From contig NZ_DASRGV010000345.1 in the NCBI RefSeq assembly GCF_035650855.1, positions 1 through 25,700 on the forward strand: DNA of 25,700 bases. Direction: 5' to 3'. The DNA comes from Actinocrinis sp035650855. Lineage in GTDB: Bacteria > Actinomycetota > Actinomycetes > Streptomycetales > Catenulisporaceae. Positions 15,008 to 21,709 of the stretch are shown here, in pieces. How positions within the stretch are numbered: the first letter of the stretch is position 1; the number at the start of each line of letters is the position of its first letter. The translations under genes and the position numbers were made by a program. Under the pieces are notes generated by a model. The model did no database searches, had not been told where the DNA came from, and worked only from the letters and a program-made list of their open reading frames with translations.

Positions 15008-15703
15008 ATGCAGGCATCGCAGGTTCACGGGTCGGCGCACGCGCAGGCACTCGAACACCCCTCACAGCGCCCCGACCCGCTGGATCTGCTGGCCCGCGAC
15101 CGCGTGCTGTGCATCGTGCGCGCCAACCAGGTCGCCGACGCGGCGGGGCTGGTCTCGGCGCTGGCCGCAGGGGGCATCCGACTGGTCGAGTTCACCTTCA
15201 CCATCCCCGGCGTGCTCGACGTGATCGAAGAGGCGGCCGAGGTGCCCGGCAGCGTGATCGGCGCGGGGACGGTGCTGACGGCGAGTCACGCGCGCGACGC
15301 GGTGGCCGCGGGCGCGCGCTTCCTGCTGACGCCCGACATCCGGCCGGACGTCGCGACGGTGGCGCAGGCCTGCGGCGTGCCGCTGATCATGGGCGCGCTC
15401 ACGCCGACCGAGCTGAGCCGGGCGTTCGAGCTCGGGGCGGCGGCGGTCAAGGTGTTCCCGGCGCGGATCGGCGGCCCGGCTTACCTGCGCGACCTGCTCG
15501 GACCGTTCCCCGGCGCCCGGCTGATCCCCACCGGCGGGGTCAACGCGGCGAACGCGCGCGGGTTCCTCGACGCAGGAGCGGCGGCAGTCGGCGCGGGGAC
15601 CGATGTAGTGCCGCCGAGCCTGGTCGAGCGCGGCGACCACGAGGCCATCGCCGAGAAGGCCCGGGAGTTCGTCCGGGCGCTGGAGCCGGAACCGGAGCAG
15701 TAA
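15008..15703 (+). CDS. eda: 2-keto-3-deoxy-6-phosphogluconate / 4-hydroxy-2-oxoglutarate aldolase (231 aa)
   Basis: Class I aldolase cleaving KDPG to pyruvate and glyceraldehyde-3-phosphate. The Schiff-base lysine is K148 in AAAVKVFPARIGGPAYL, the catalytic glutamate E61 in VEFTFTIP, and IGAGTVL, LLTPDI and the phosphate-binding LIPTGGVN are all present. The Arg of the E. coli EVTLRT motif is Thr here (T65), as I recall for the Thermotoga-type enzymes. The ATG at 15008 is chosen for its GGAGG 5 nt upstream; an ATG at 14987 overlapping the deacylase stop (ATGA) is in frame and also possible, adding 7 residues. It is the last gene of the rightward arm and ends 21 nt from the convergent ybdK-like gene. 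Confidence 0.93.
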   Translation: MQASQVHGSAHAQALEHPSQRPDPLDLLARDRVLCIVRANQVADAAGLVSALAAGGIRLVEFTFTIPGVLDVIEEAAEVPGSVIGAGTVLTASHARDAVAAGARFLLTPDIRPDVATVAQACGVPLIMGALTPTELSRAFELGAAAVKVFPARIGGPAYLRDLLGPFPGARLIPTGGVNAANARGFLDAGAAAVGAGTDVVPPSLVERGDHEAIAEKAREFVRALEPEPEQ

Positions 15704-15724
15704 CGGCCACCTCACCAGCCGCGC

Positions 15725-16831
15725 TCAGCGCGTCTCAAGGTCCTTTGTCGTCTCTGCCGCGATGAACCGGACCAGTCCGCGCTGGCCGCAGTCGGCCAAT
15801 GCCGTGCGCTGCCGTTGGCTGCCGTTGCCCTCGTCCAAGGTCCGCTCGACCAGCGCCGTCACCTGGTCGACGTCTCCGTATTCGGCCAGCGCGGGCTGCA
15901 CGTGCCGCAGCAGCGCGCGTGCCGCCTCTCTCGCCGCGACCGGCCTTCCCTCGGCGCCGATCAGCGAGCCGTCGAGGCCGTAGCGCGCGGCGTGCCAGCC
16001 GGCCGCCGAGGCGATCTCCGGCAGCGTTTCGGGCTCCGGCTCGCCGGCCTCGTGCCGCCAGATCGCCGTCTGCGTCAGGCCCCTGATCAGGCCGGCCAGC
16101 ATGACGGCCTCCTCGACGCGCAGCTGCACGTCCGAGGCGCGCACCTCGACCGTCGAGTAGCGTTCGGACAGCCGCGCCTGCCAGTAGACCTGGTGCACGT
16201 CGCGGATCACTCCCCCGGTCACCAGGCCGCGTACGCGCCGCTCGTAGTCGGCGGCGTCGGCGAAGGCCGGGGGCGGCCCGCTGACCGGCCAGCGGCCGAA
16301 GACCACGGTGCGCCAGCTGGCGAAGCCGGTGTCGCGGCCGCCCCAGAACGGGGAGTTGCCGGACAGCGCGACCAGCACCGGCAGCCAGCGCCGCAACCGG
16401 TTGAGCACCGCGACGCCGGTGACCCGGTCCGGGACGCCCACGTGCACGTGCATACCGTTGATCAGCTGTTCGTCGACGAGCTGCGGCGCATCCTCGTAAA
16501 GGCCGCGGTAGCGCGGCGTGTCGGTGATGACGGCCGGCCCCTCCTGCCGGAACGGGGCCGCGGCGGTGGCCGCCAGCAGGCAGCCGACCTGGCTCGCGGC
16601 CTCGCCGAGCGAATGCCGCAGGCGCAGCAGGTGGCCGCCGACCTCGTCCAGGGTCTCGCACACCGGAGTGGCCACCTCGAGCTGGGCGAGCAGCAGTTCG
16701 TGCTGCACCTCGGCACTCGCGAGCGCGGGTTGCATCCCGGCCGCCCGGCACACCTCGTCGGCCGCCGGCGCGGGGTAGCCGCTGGCCTCATCGAGCAGCA
16801 GGTACTCCTCCTCGACCCCGAGCGTGATCAC
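15725..16831 (-). CDS. ybdK: YbdK/GCS2 family carboxylate-amine ligase (368 aa)
   Basis: The protein matches glutamate--cysteine ligase type 2 (YbdK) proteins, which have weak gamma-glutamylcysteine-forming activity or join other carboxylates and amines using ATP. Visible motifs are TLGVEEEYLLLD at the N terminus (ATP/Mg-binding acidic cluster), NGMHVHVGVPD, LSGNSPFWGGRDTGFASWRT and STVEVRASDVQLRVEEAVML. Length equals the family norm of about 370. The GTG at 16831 gives the usual start just before the VEEE motif; a GTG at 16852 and a longer frame to 16930 are possible. It is convergent with the eda gene and its upstream DNA holds a 23-bp tandem repeat. Its substrate is unknown, and I see no link with the neighbouring catabolic locus. 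Confidence 0.9.
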   Translation of the reverse strand: MITLGVEEEYLLLDEASGYPAPAADEVCRAAGMQPALASAEVQHELLLAQLEVATPVCETLDEVGGHLLRLRHSLGEAASQVGCLLAATAAAPFRQEGPAVITDTPRYRGLYEDAPQLVDEQLINGMHVHVGVPDRVTGVAVLNRLRRWLPVLVALSGNSPFWGGRDTGFASWRTVVFGRWPVSGPPPAFADAADYERRVRGLVTGGVIRDVHQVYWQARLSERYSTVEVRASDVQLRVEEAVMLAGLIRGLTQTAIWRHEAGEPEPETLPEIASAAGWHAARYGLDGSLIGAEGRPVAAREAARALLRHVQPALAEYGDVDQVTALVERTLDEGNGSQRQRTALADCGQRGLVRFIAAETTKDLETR

Positions 16832-16868
16832 CCCGACCGTGTACCCTCCCACCGCGCTTACAACCGGT

Positions 16869-16914
16869 CCGCATGAGTGGATCACGCCGCACCGCATGAG
16901 TGGTTCACTCCGCG
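16869..16914. repeat. Two 23-bp tandem direct repeats upstream of the ybdK-like gene
   Basis: The units CCGCATGAGTGGATCAC.. (16869-16891) and CCGCATGAGTGGTTCAC.. (16892-16914) match at 20 of 23 positions. They lie 38-83 nt upstream of the GTG at 16831. A regulator site is possible; a simple duplication is equally so. Confidence 0.6.
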
Positions 16915-17077
16915 CCGCGTAGGCGGTCACCTGCGGTCAAGGCCCGGCAAGGGCCCGGCCAAGCCGGCCGCGATCCGGGTGCGCGACCGCCGACAGGGGC
17001 CTGCGTTTCCCGTACCGTAAGCAGCGCCGCGCGTGTCGAGCGCGCGCAGAGCGCTGTGACGACCCGGGGAGGGCCGG

Positions 17078-17431
17078 ATGACGGCATTGATGTGGATCTG
17101 CTCGGTGCTGCTGATCGCCGAGTTCGTGATGGCGCCCATCAACCTGTGGACCGGCCGGACGATGCCGAACTTCACCCGGTTCACCGGACTGTCGCCGCAG
17201 CTCGCGACGACGGTCTTCGCGCCGGTGAAGCTGCTCGCCGCGCTGCTGGTCGCGATCGGGCTCGCGGTGCATCCGCTCGGGGTGGCCGGCGCGGTGGTGC
17301 TGGCGGCGGTGTGCGCGGTCTACCTCATCCGTCTGGCGGCTCCCGGACGCCGTGACCCGGCGGGGATCGCCGCCTTCGGCTTAGGGTTGATCTTGGCCGT
17401 GGTGCTGGCGGTGGTCCAGGCGGGCCGCTGA
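17078..17431 (+). CDS. DoxX-like small integral membrane protein (117 aa)
   Basis: Four hydrophobic helices are apparent (about residues 2-22, 44-62, 65-86 and 97-115), with the motif APINLWTGRTMPNFTRFTGL between the first and second, as in DoxX-like proteins. GGGGAGG lies 6 nt before the ATG at 17078. Functions in this family are poorly defined (redox/thiosulfate-associated in some members), so no role is assigned. It is a single-gene unit with a possible promoter in the preceding 240 nt (16832-17077), which otherwise contains only the repeat at 16869 and GC-rich sequence. Confidence 0.8.
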   Translation: MTALMWICSVLLIAEFVMAPINLWTGRTMPNFTRFTGLSPQLATTVFAPVKLLAALLVAIGLAVHPLGVAGAVVLAAVCAVYLIRLAAPGRRDPAGIAAFGLGLILAVVLAVVQAGR

Positions 17432-17531
17432 CGGGGAGTCAAGCCGTGGGCGGTCGGCGGGACATAACGACTCGGCGCTAATTGCGGACGGGCGCTTGCC
17501 AAGCGGCTGAGTTGAACGTGCCATGCGACAT

Positions 17532-17554
17532 GGGCACCTCAGACCGGGGTGCCC
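17532..17554 (+). promoter_or_regulatory. Hairpin in the leader of the S53 peptidase gene
   Basis: GGGCACC (17532-17538) and GGTGCCC (17548-17554) form a 7-bp stem 29 nt before the TTG start. It could modulate translation or be the end of a terminator for the gene at 17078. There is no T-run. Confidence 0.3.
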
Positions 17555-17582
17555 GCTCGATGCCCGTCCGAAGGAGTTCGAC

Positions 17583-18980
17583 TTGCGACACACCCGCAAG
17601 CGCAGATCGATCCTGGTGCTCGAGGCCGGCGCGGCGGCGCTGCTCATCGCCCTCGCGCAGTCCTCCGCGGCCGCGGCGGCGCAGACCGCGCCCCGGGCCG
17701 GCGGTTCCGCCACAGCCACCCTCGCGGCCCATCCGGTCAAACCGGTGCCGGCCGTCACCGACCACGTCGATGCCAGGACCCTGACCAGCCCGCTGCCCAC
17801 CTCGCAGTGCCTGACGCAGCTCCATATCCACTGCTACTCGCCAGTTCAGTACCACACCGCGTACGGGCTCGACAGCCTGTACCGCTTCCACATCAACGGA
17901 GCCGGCCGCACCATCGTGCTCGTCGACTCCTTCGGCTCGCCGACCATCCAGCACGACCTGCAGGTCTTCGACGCGCAGTGGGGCCTGCCGGACACCACCG
18001 TGCAGATCGTGCAGGCCGGCACCATCCCGCCCTTCGACCCGAGCAACCCGGACATGACCGGCTGGGCCGCGGAGAGCACCCTCGACGTCGAATACGCGCA
18101 CGCGATCGCGCCCGGCGCGCACATCGTCCTGGTCGAGACGCCGGTCGCGGAGACCGAGGGCGTCACCGGCTTCCCGGAGATGATGACCGCCGAGAAGCAG
18201 CTGATCGACTCGGGGGTCGGCGACGTCATATCGCAGAGCTTCGGCGCCACCGAGAACACCTTCCCCGGCTTCGACAAGGGCGATTTCAGCAGCCTGCTGA
18301 ACCTGCGCTACGCGTTCAAGGCCGCGGCCAGGCACCACGTGACCGTGCTGGCATCCTCCGGCGACGACGGCGCGACCAACGCGACGCTGGACGGCTCCGG
18401 CCTGTACCCCATGCCGGTCAACTCCTGGCCGTCCTCGGACCCGCTGGTCACCTCGATCGGCGGAACGCAGCTGACCCTCGACGACTCCGGCAAGCGGCTC
18501 TCCCCCGACGTGGTGTGGAACGACGGCTACGGCGCGGGCGGCGGCGGCCTGTCGGCCGTGTTCAGCCGGCCCGATTTCCAGCACGGCGTCCGCGGCGTGG
18601 TGGGAACCCACCGCGGCACCCCGGACATCTCGGCGAGCGCGGCGGTCAACGGCGGCGCGTGGGTGTACTTCAGCTACCAGCCCACCCGCGTCGGCTGGCA
18701 CATCATCGGCGGCACCAGCGAGGCCTCGCCGATCTTCGCGGGCGTCGTGGCGCTGGCCGACCAGGTGGCCGGGCACCGGCTCGGCAACATCAACGACGCG
18801 CTGTACGAGCTCGGCGCCGGCCGGCACTCGGCCTTCGCCGGGGTCGTCGACGTGACCAGCGGCGACAACTCCTTCGGCGGAGTCACCGGCTACACCGCCG
18901 GACCGGGTTACGACCTGGCCAGCGGCGTGGGCACGTTCAACGCCAACCTGGTCTGGTCGCTGGCGTTCACATCCCGGTAG
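17583..18980 (+). CDS. Secreted S53 (sedolisin-like) serine-carboxyl peptidase without propeptide (465 aa)
   Basis: Start is taken as the TTG at 17583, 6 nt after GAAGGAG. The longer frame from 17523 would place 20 residues before a clear signal peptide (RHTRKRR, hydrophobic core, AQSSAAAAAQT). Sedolisin catalytic residues are present: Glu and Asp in WAAESTLDVEYAHAIAPGA (E164, D168), the oxyanion Asp in LASSGDDGA (D261) and the nucleophile in IIGGTSEASPIFAGV (S379). A C-terminal calcium-site-like segment reads VDVTSGDNSFGG then TAGPGYDLASGVGTF. Only about 35-40 residues separate the signal peptide from the catalytic domain, so the roughly 180-residue activation propeptide of classical sedolisins is absent. 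Two cysteines (QCLTQLHIHCY) may form a disulfide. It is an extracellular, probably acid-active endopeptidase, and a single-gene unit. Confidence 0.9.
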   Translation: MRHTRKRRSILVLEAGAAALLIALAQSSAAAAAQTAPRAGGSATATLAAHPVKPVPAVTDHVDARTLTSPLPTSQCLTQLHIHCYSPVQYHTAYGLDSLYRFHINGAGRTIVLVDSFGSPTIQHDLQVFDAQWGLPDTTVQIVQAGTIPPFDPSNPDMTGWAAESTLDVEYAHAIAPGAHIVLVETPVAETEGVTGFPEMMTAEKQLIDSGVGDVISQSFGATENTFPGFDKGDFSSLLNLRYAFKAAARHHVTVLASSGDDGATNATLDGSGLYPMPVNSWPSSDPLVTSIGGTQLTLDDSGKRLSPDVVWNDGYGAGGGGLSAVFSRPDFQHGVRGVVGTHRGTPDISASAAVNGGAWVYFSYQPTRVGWHIIGGTSEASPIFAGVVALADQVAGHRLGNINDALYELGAGRHSAFAGVVDVTSGDNSFGGVTGYTAGPGYDLASGVGTFNANLVWSLAFTSR

Positions 18981-19053
18981 TCACCGCCCCGCCAGTCGCC
19001 CCCGGCAGCCGCCTCCCACCGACGCCGGCGCGCGACCAGCGCGGCACGTCTAA

Positions 19054-19116
19054 GGCGCGCTCGTCCGGGATCGGCGCAACCGTCAGAGGTTGCCGCTATC
19101 CCTGGACGAGCGCGCC
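19054..19116. terminator. Long nested inverted repeat between convergent genes
   Basis: GGCGCGCTCGTCC (19054-19066) and GGACGAGCGCGCC (19104-19116) are a perfect 13-bp inverted repeat; inside the loop GCAACC/GGTTGC form a second stem around GTCAGA. It follows the S53 gene and its right arm covers the last seven codons of the convergent gene at 19096. A two-sided terminator is the best reading. Confidence 0.65.
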
Positions 19117-20139
19117 GAGCGGTTTGTGGGTCGGCGCCACATAGGCGAGCAGCGGCACCGGGCGCAGACCGTACCTGCGCTTGAAATCCCCGTTGCGCCG
19201 GCCGCATTCGAACCTTGCCAGGCCGAGCCGCGCGGCGTACTCGAGCGCCTCGTAGAACAGCAGGTAGAAGGGGCTGAAGTCCTCCGCGCCGCGCTCCACC
19301 CCGCAGGTCCACAGGTGCAGCCGCACGCCGTCGAGCAGGCAGAAGCCGAGGCCGACGACCCGGCCGTCGACGCAGACCTCGATGATGCGCGCGGCCTGCC
19401 CGAGCAGCCGCCGGAAGTGCTGGAAGCCGCCGGGGGCGAACCGGCCGGGCACGCTGTGCTCGGACTCGATCATCCGCTCGATCCGGGCGAGCCGGTCCGG
19501 TTCGGCCGACCCCGGTTCCAGCACGCGGGTCACCGCTCCGGCGCGCTCGGCGCGGCGCTGGTGCATGCGTAGGGTGTTGCGCTGGTGTGCGGGCAGGCCG
19601 GCGAGGTAGTCGGCCGCGGCGAAGCCCGGCGGCAGGTCCAGGACGTAGCGCTGGTCGATCGGCAGGCCGTGGGCGCCGAGGGCGGTGAGGGCGGCGGCCA
19701 GCGGTCCGGTCGCGTCGACGTTGACCAGGCTGTACCAGGGCGCTGCGAAGTCGGCGGCCAGCTGCTGGAAGGCGGCGAGCACGGCGCGGATCGCGTCCAG
19801 GTCGCCCGGCCCGCCGCGCGAGGGCAGCCAGGTGTCGTAGCAGTGCCAGTTGTGGCTGATCAGCCCGCGCGGTTCGGCAGCGATGGAGGGTTCGTATACG
19901 GCCAGCGAACCGACCGGGTCCATCTGCGGCAGCAGGGTGACCGGCAGGCAGGCGCGGGCCGTCTGATCCGCGTCGCGCAGCATGAGGTAGGCGAATGCGT
20001 CGGCCGGCAGCAGCTCCGACTTGCGGTACGCGGTGAGGAAGGCGCTGCTGTAGAAGACCGGGGCCCCGCTGTCCGCGGCCAGCTCGTCCCAGTCGGGGAT
20101 GGCCGCGACGTCGTCGTATGCCTCGACCGTTGCGGTCAC
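19096..20139 (-). CDS. FemAB/GNAT-like acyltransferase (347 aa)
   Basis: The protein looks like a two-lobed GNAT-fold enzyme of the 'peptidogalycan' FemAB-like group: an N-terminal lobe with VFYSSAFLTAYRKSE, a mid region (PAHQRNTLRMHQRRAERAG, an Arg-rich motif typical of the family) and a C-terminal GNAT core (ARIIEVCVDGRVVGLGFCLL, then LHLWTCGVERGAEDFSPFYL, LLFYEALEYAARLGLARFEC and GRRNGDFKRRYGLRP). Related proteins transfer aminoacyl or acyl groups in cell-wall or natural-product chemistry; the substrate cannot be told here. The start is a GTG at 20139 with a weak GGA site. It has its own promoter-operator at 20256-20284 and is separate from xylA upstream by 247 nt. Confidence 0.75.
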   Translation of the reverse strand: MTATVEAYDDVAAIPDWDELAADSGAPVFYSSAFLTAYRKSELLPADAFAYLMLRDADQTARACLPVTLLPQMDPVGSLAVYEPSIAAEPRGLISHNWHCYDTWLPSRGGPGDLDAIRAVLAAFQQLAADFAAPWYSLVNVDATGPLAAALTALGAHGLPIDQRYVLDLPPGFAAADYLAGLPAHQRNTLRMHQRRAERAGAVTRVLEPGSAEPDRLARIERMIESEHSVPGRFAPGGFQHFRRLLGQAARIIEVCVDGRVVGLGFCLLDGVRLHLWTCGVERGAEDFSPFYLLFYEALEYAARLGLARFECGRRNGDFKRRYGLRPVPLLAYVAPTHKPLGALVQG

Positions 20140-20255
20140 GCAGCGTCCATGTGGCGCTCCACGCGCGCCAAGGGCGGTGGTGCGCCTTCAGTCAACTGTT
20201 CGAACTCTGCGTCCACTCGGCGGTCCCTTGGCAGGCGGCGACGGCGGTAGCTCGG

Positions 20256-20284
20256 ACGCTAAAACAGTGTTCGAAGACTGTCAA
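20256..20284 (-). promoter_or_regulatory. Leftward promoter with embedded palindrome for the FemAB/GNAT-like gene
   Basis: On the minus strand a perfect TTGACA (complement at 20279-20284) is followed after 17 nt by TAGCGT (complement at 20256-20261). The spacer plus part of the -35 is the palindrome ACAGTnTTCGAAnACTGT (20264-20281). A related GTTCGAACTCTG lies at 20198-20209 in the leader. This is the best -35/-10 pair in the window, with a probable repressor site. Confidence 0.7.
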
Positions 20285-20386
20285 GGTTGAAGATTCATAC
20301 GCCTCGGCGCGCCGCAGGGGCGCCTGGAACCCGACACCGGCCGCGCCGGAGCAAGAGCTCTGCGACGCGGCCGGTTCGGATTCGGA

Positions 20387-21562
20387 TCAGCGCACGCCGA
20401 GCAGGTGGTCCATCGCCAGCTGGTCGAGCTGCTCGAAGGCCATGCCGCGCTCGGCGGCGGCGTTCGCGTCGAAGTCCTCGAACGCGCTGCGGTCGGCCAG
20501 CAGGTCGGTGATCGTCTCGCCCTCGGCCAGGGTGCCCTGCGCGAGCTGGTCGAGCCTGGAGGCGCGCAGCGCCGCCTGGACCTCGGGGTCGGCGCGGAAG
20601 GCCGCGGCCCGCTGCTTGAGGATCAGGTAGTTGCGCATGCAGCCGGCCGCCGAGGCCCAGACCCCGGCGTAGTCCTCGGTGCGCGGCGGCTTGAAGTCGA
20701 AGTGCCGCGGTCCCTCGTACCCGGCCGACTCCAGCAGGTCGACCAGCCAGAACGCGGCGCGCAGGTCGCCGGCGCCGAAGCGCAGGTCCTGGTCGTACTT
20801 GATGCCGGACTGGCCGTTGAGGTCGATGTGGAACAGCTTGCCGTGCCACAGCGCCTGGGCGATGCCGTGCGGGAAGTTGAGCCCGGCCATCTGCTCGTGG
20901 CCGACCTCGGGGTTCAGGCCGACCAGCTCGGGGTGCGCCAGCCGCTCGATGAAGGCCAGGCCGTGGCCGACCGTGGGCAGCAGGATGTCGCCGCGCGGCT
21001 CGTTCGGCTTGGGCTCGATCGCGAAGCGCAGGTCGTAGCCCTGGTCCAGGACGTACTGCCCGAGCAGGTCGAAGGCCTCCTTCAGCCGGTCGAGCGCGAC
21101 GCGCACGTCTTTGGCCGCCCCGGACTCGGCGCCCTCGCGCCCGCCCCAGGCGACGTAGATCTTGGCGCCGAGCTCGACGGCCAGATCGATGTTGCGGATG
21201 GTCTTGCGCAGCGCGTAGCGGCGCACGTCCCGGTCGTTCGCGGTGAACGCGCCGTCCTTGAAGACCGGGTGGGTGAACAGGTTCGTGGTGGCCATCGGGA
21301 CCTTCATCCCGGTCTCGTCGAGGGCGGCCCGGAAGCGCTTGACGTGCGCCTCGCGGTCGCCGTCCGAGGAGCCGAACGGGATCAGGTCGTCGTCGTGGAA
21401 GGTGACGCCATAGGCGCCGAGCTCGGCGAGCCGGTGCACGGACTCCACCGGGTCGAGCGGCTTGCGGGTGGCGTCGCCGAACGGGTCGCGGCCCAGCCAG
21501 CCGACCGTCCACAGGCCGAAGGTGAACTTGTCGTCCGGTGTGGGCGTAAGGGACTGCGTCAT
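20387..21562 (-). CDS. xylA: Xylose isomerase (391 aa)
   Basis: Converts D-xylose to D-xylulose (and glucose to fructose) with two divalent metals. The Streptomyces-type motifs are all visible: active-site His in VTFHDDDLIPFGS (H56), metal ligands and catalytic Lys in FAIEPKPNEPRGD, NPEVGHEQMAGLNF, and HIDLNGQSGIKYDQD with FGAGD for the second site. Length equals the actinomycete enzyme. The ATG at 21562 has GGGAG 6 nt upstream; an open frame continues far upstream but lies opposite xylB and is not coding. It diverges from xylB across 147 nt holding the operator-like palindrome. Confidence 0.97.
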   Translation of the reverse strand: MTQSLTPTPDDKFTFGLWTVGWLGRDPFGDATRKPLDPVESVHRLAELGAYGVTFHDDDLIPFGSSDGDREAHVKRFRAALDETGMKVPMATTNLFTHPVFKDGAFTANDRDVRRYALRKTIRNIDLAVELGAKIYVAWGGREGAESGAAKDVRVALDRLKEAFDLLGQYVLDQGYDLRFAIEPKPNEPRGDILLPTVGHGLAFIERLAHPELVGLNPEVGHEQMAGLNFPHGIAQALWHGKLFHIDLNGQSGIKYDQDLRFGAGDLRAAFWLVDLLESAGYEGPRHFDFKPPRTEDYAGVWASAAGCMRNYLILKQRAAAFRADPEVQAALRASRLDQLAQGTLAEGETITDLLADRSAFEDFDANAAAERGMAFEQLDQLAMDHLLGVR

Positions 21563-21597
21563 TGCTTGCTCCCGGAGGTCTCGGAGGGCTAGCCTCA

Positions 21598-21626
21598 TTC
21601 GTAAACGCGGAATACAAATTCCGCAA
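21598..21626. promoter_or_regulatory. xylA promoter with XylR-type operator palindrome
   Basis: GCGGAAT-ACAA-ATTCCGC (21607-21624) is a perfect 7-bp-arm inverted repeat in the xylA/xylB divergent gap. For xylA (minus strand) TTGCGG (complement at 21621-21626) and TACGAA (complement at 21598-21603) are 17 nt apart and flank it, so the palindrome fills the spacer. The ROK regulator encoded downstream of xylB is the natural candidate to bind. Confidence 0.65.
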
Positions 21627-21709
21627 CCCAACCTACTCCTTCGCGGCCCCGGGCGGTATCCACCCCCGTCGGAAGCCTCCCGCGCCGCGAACCGACCGAG
21701 GGGACGAGG

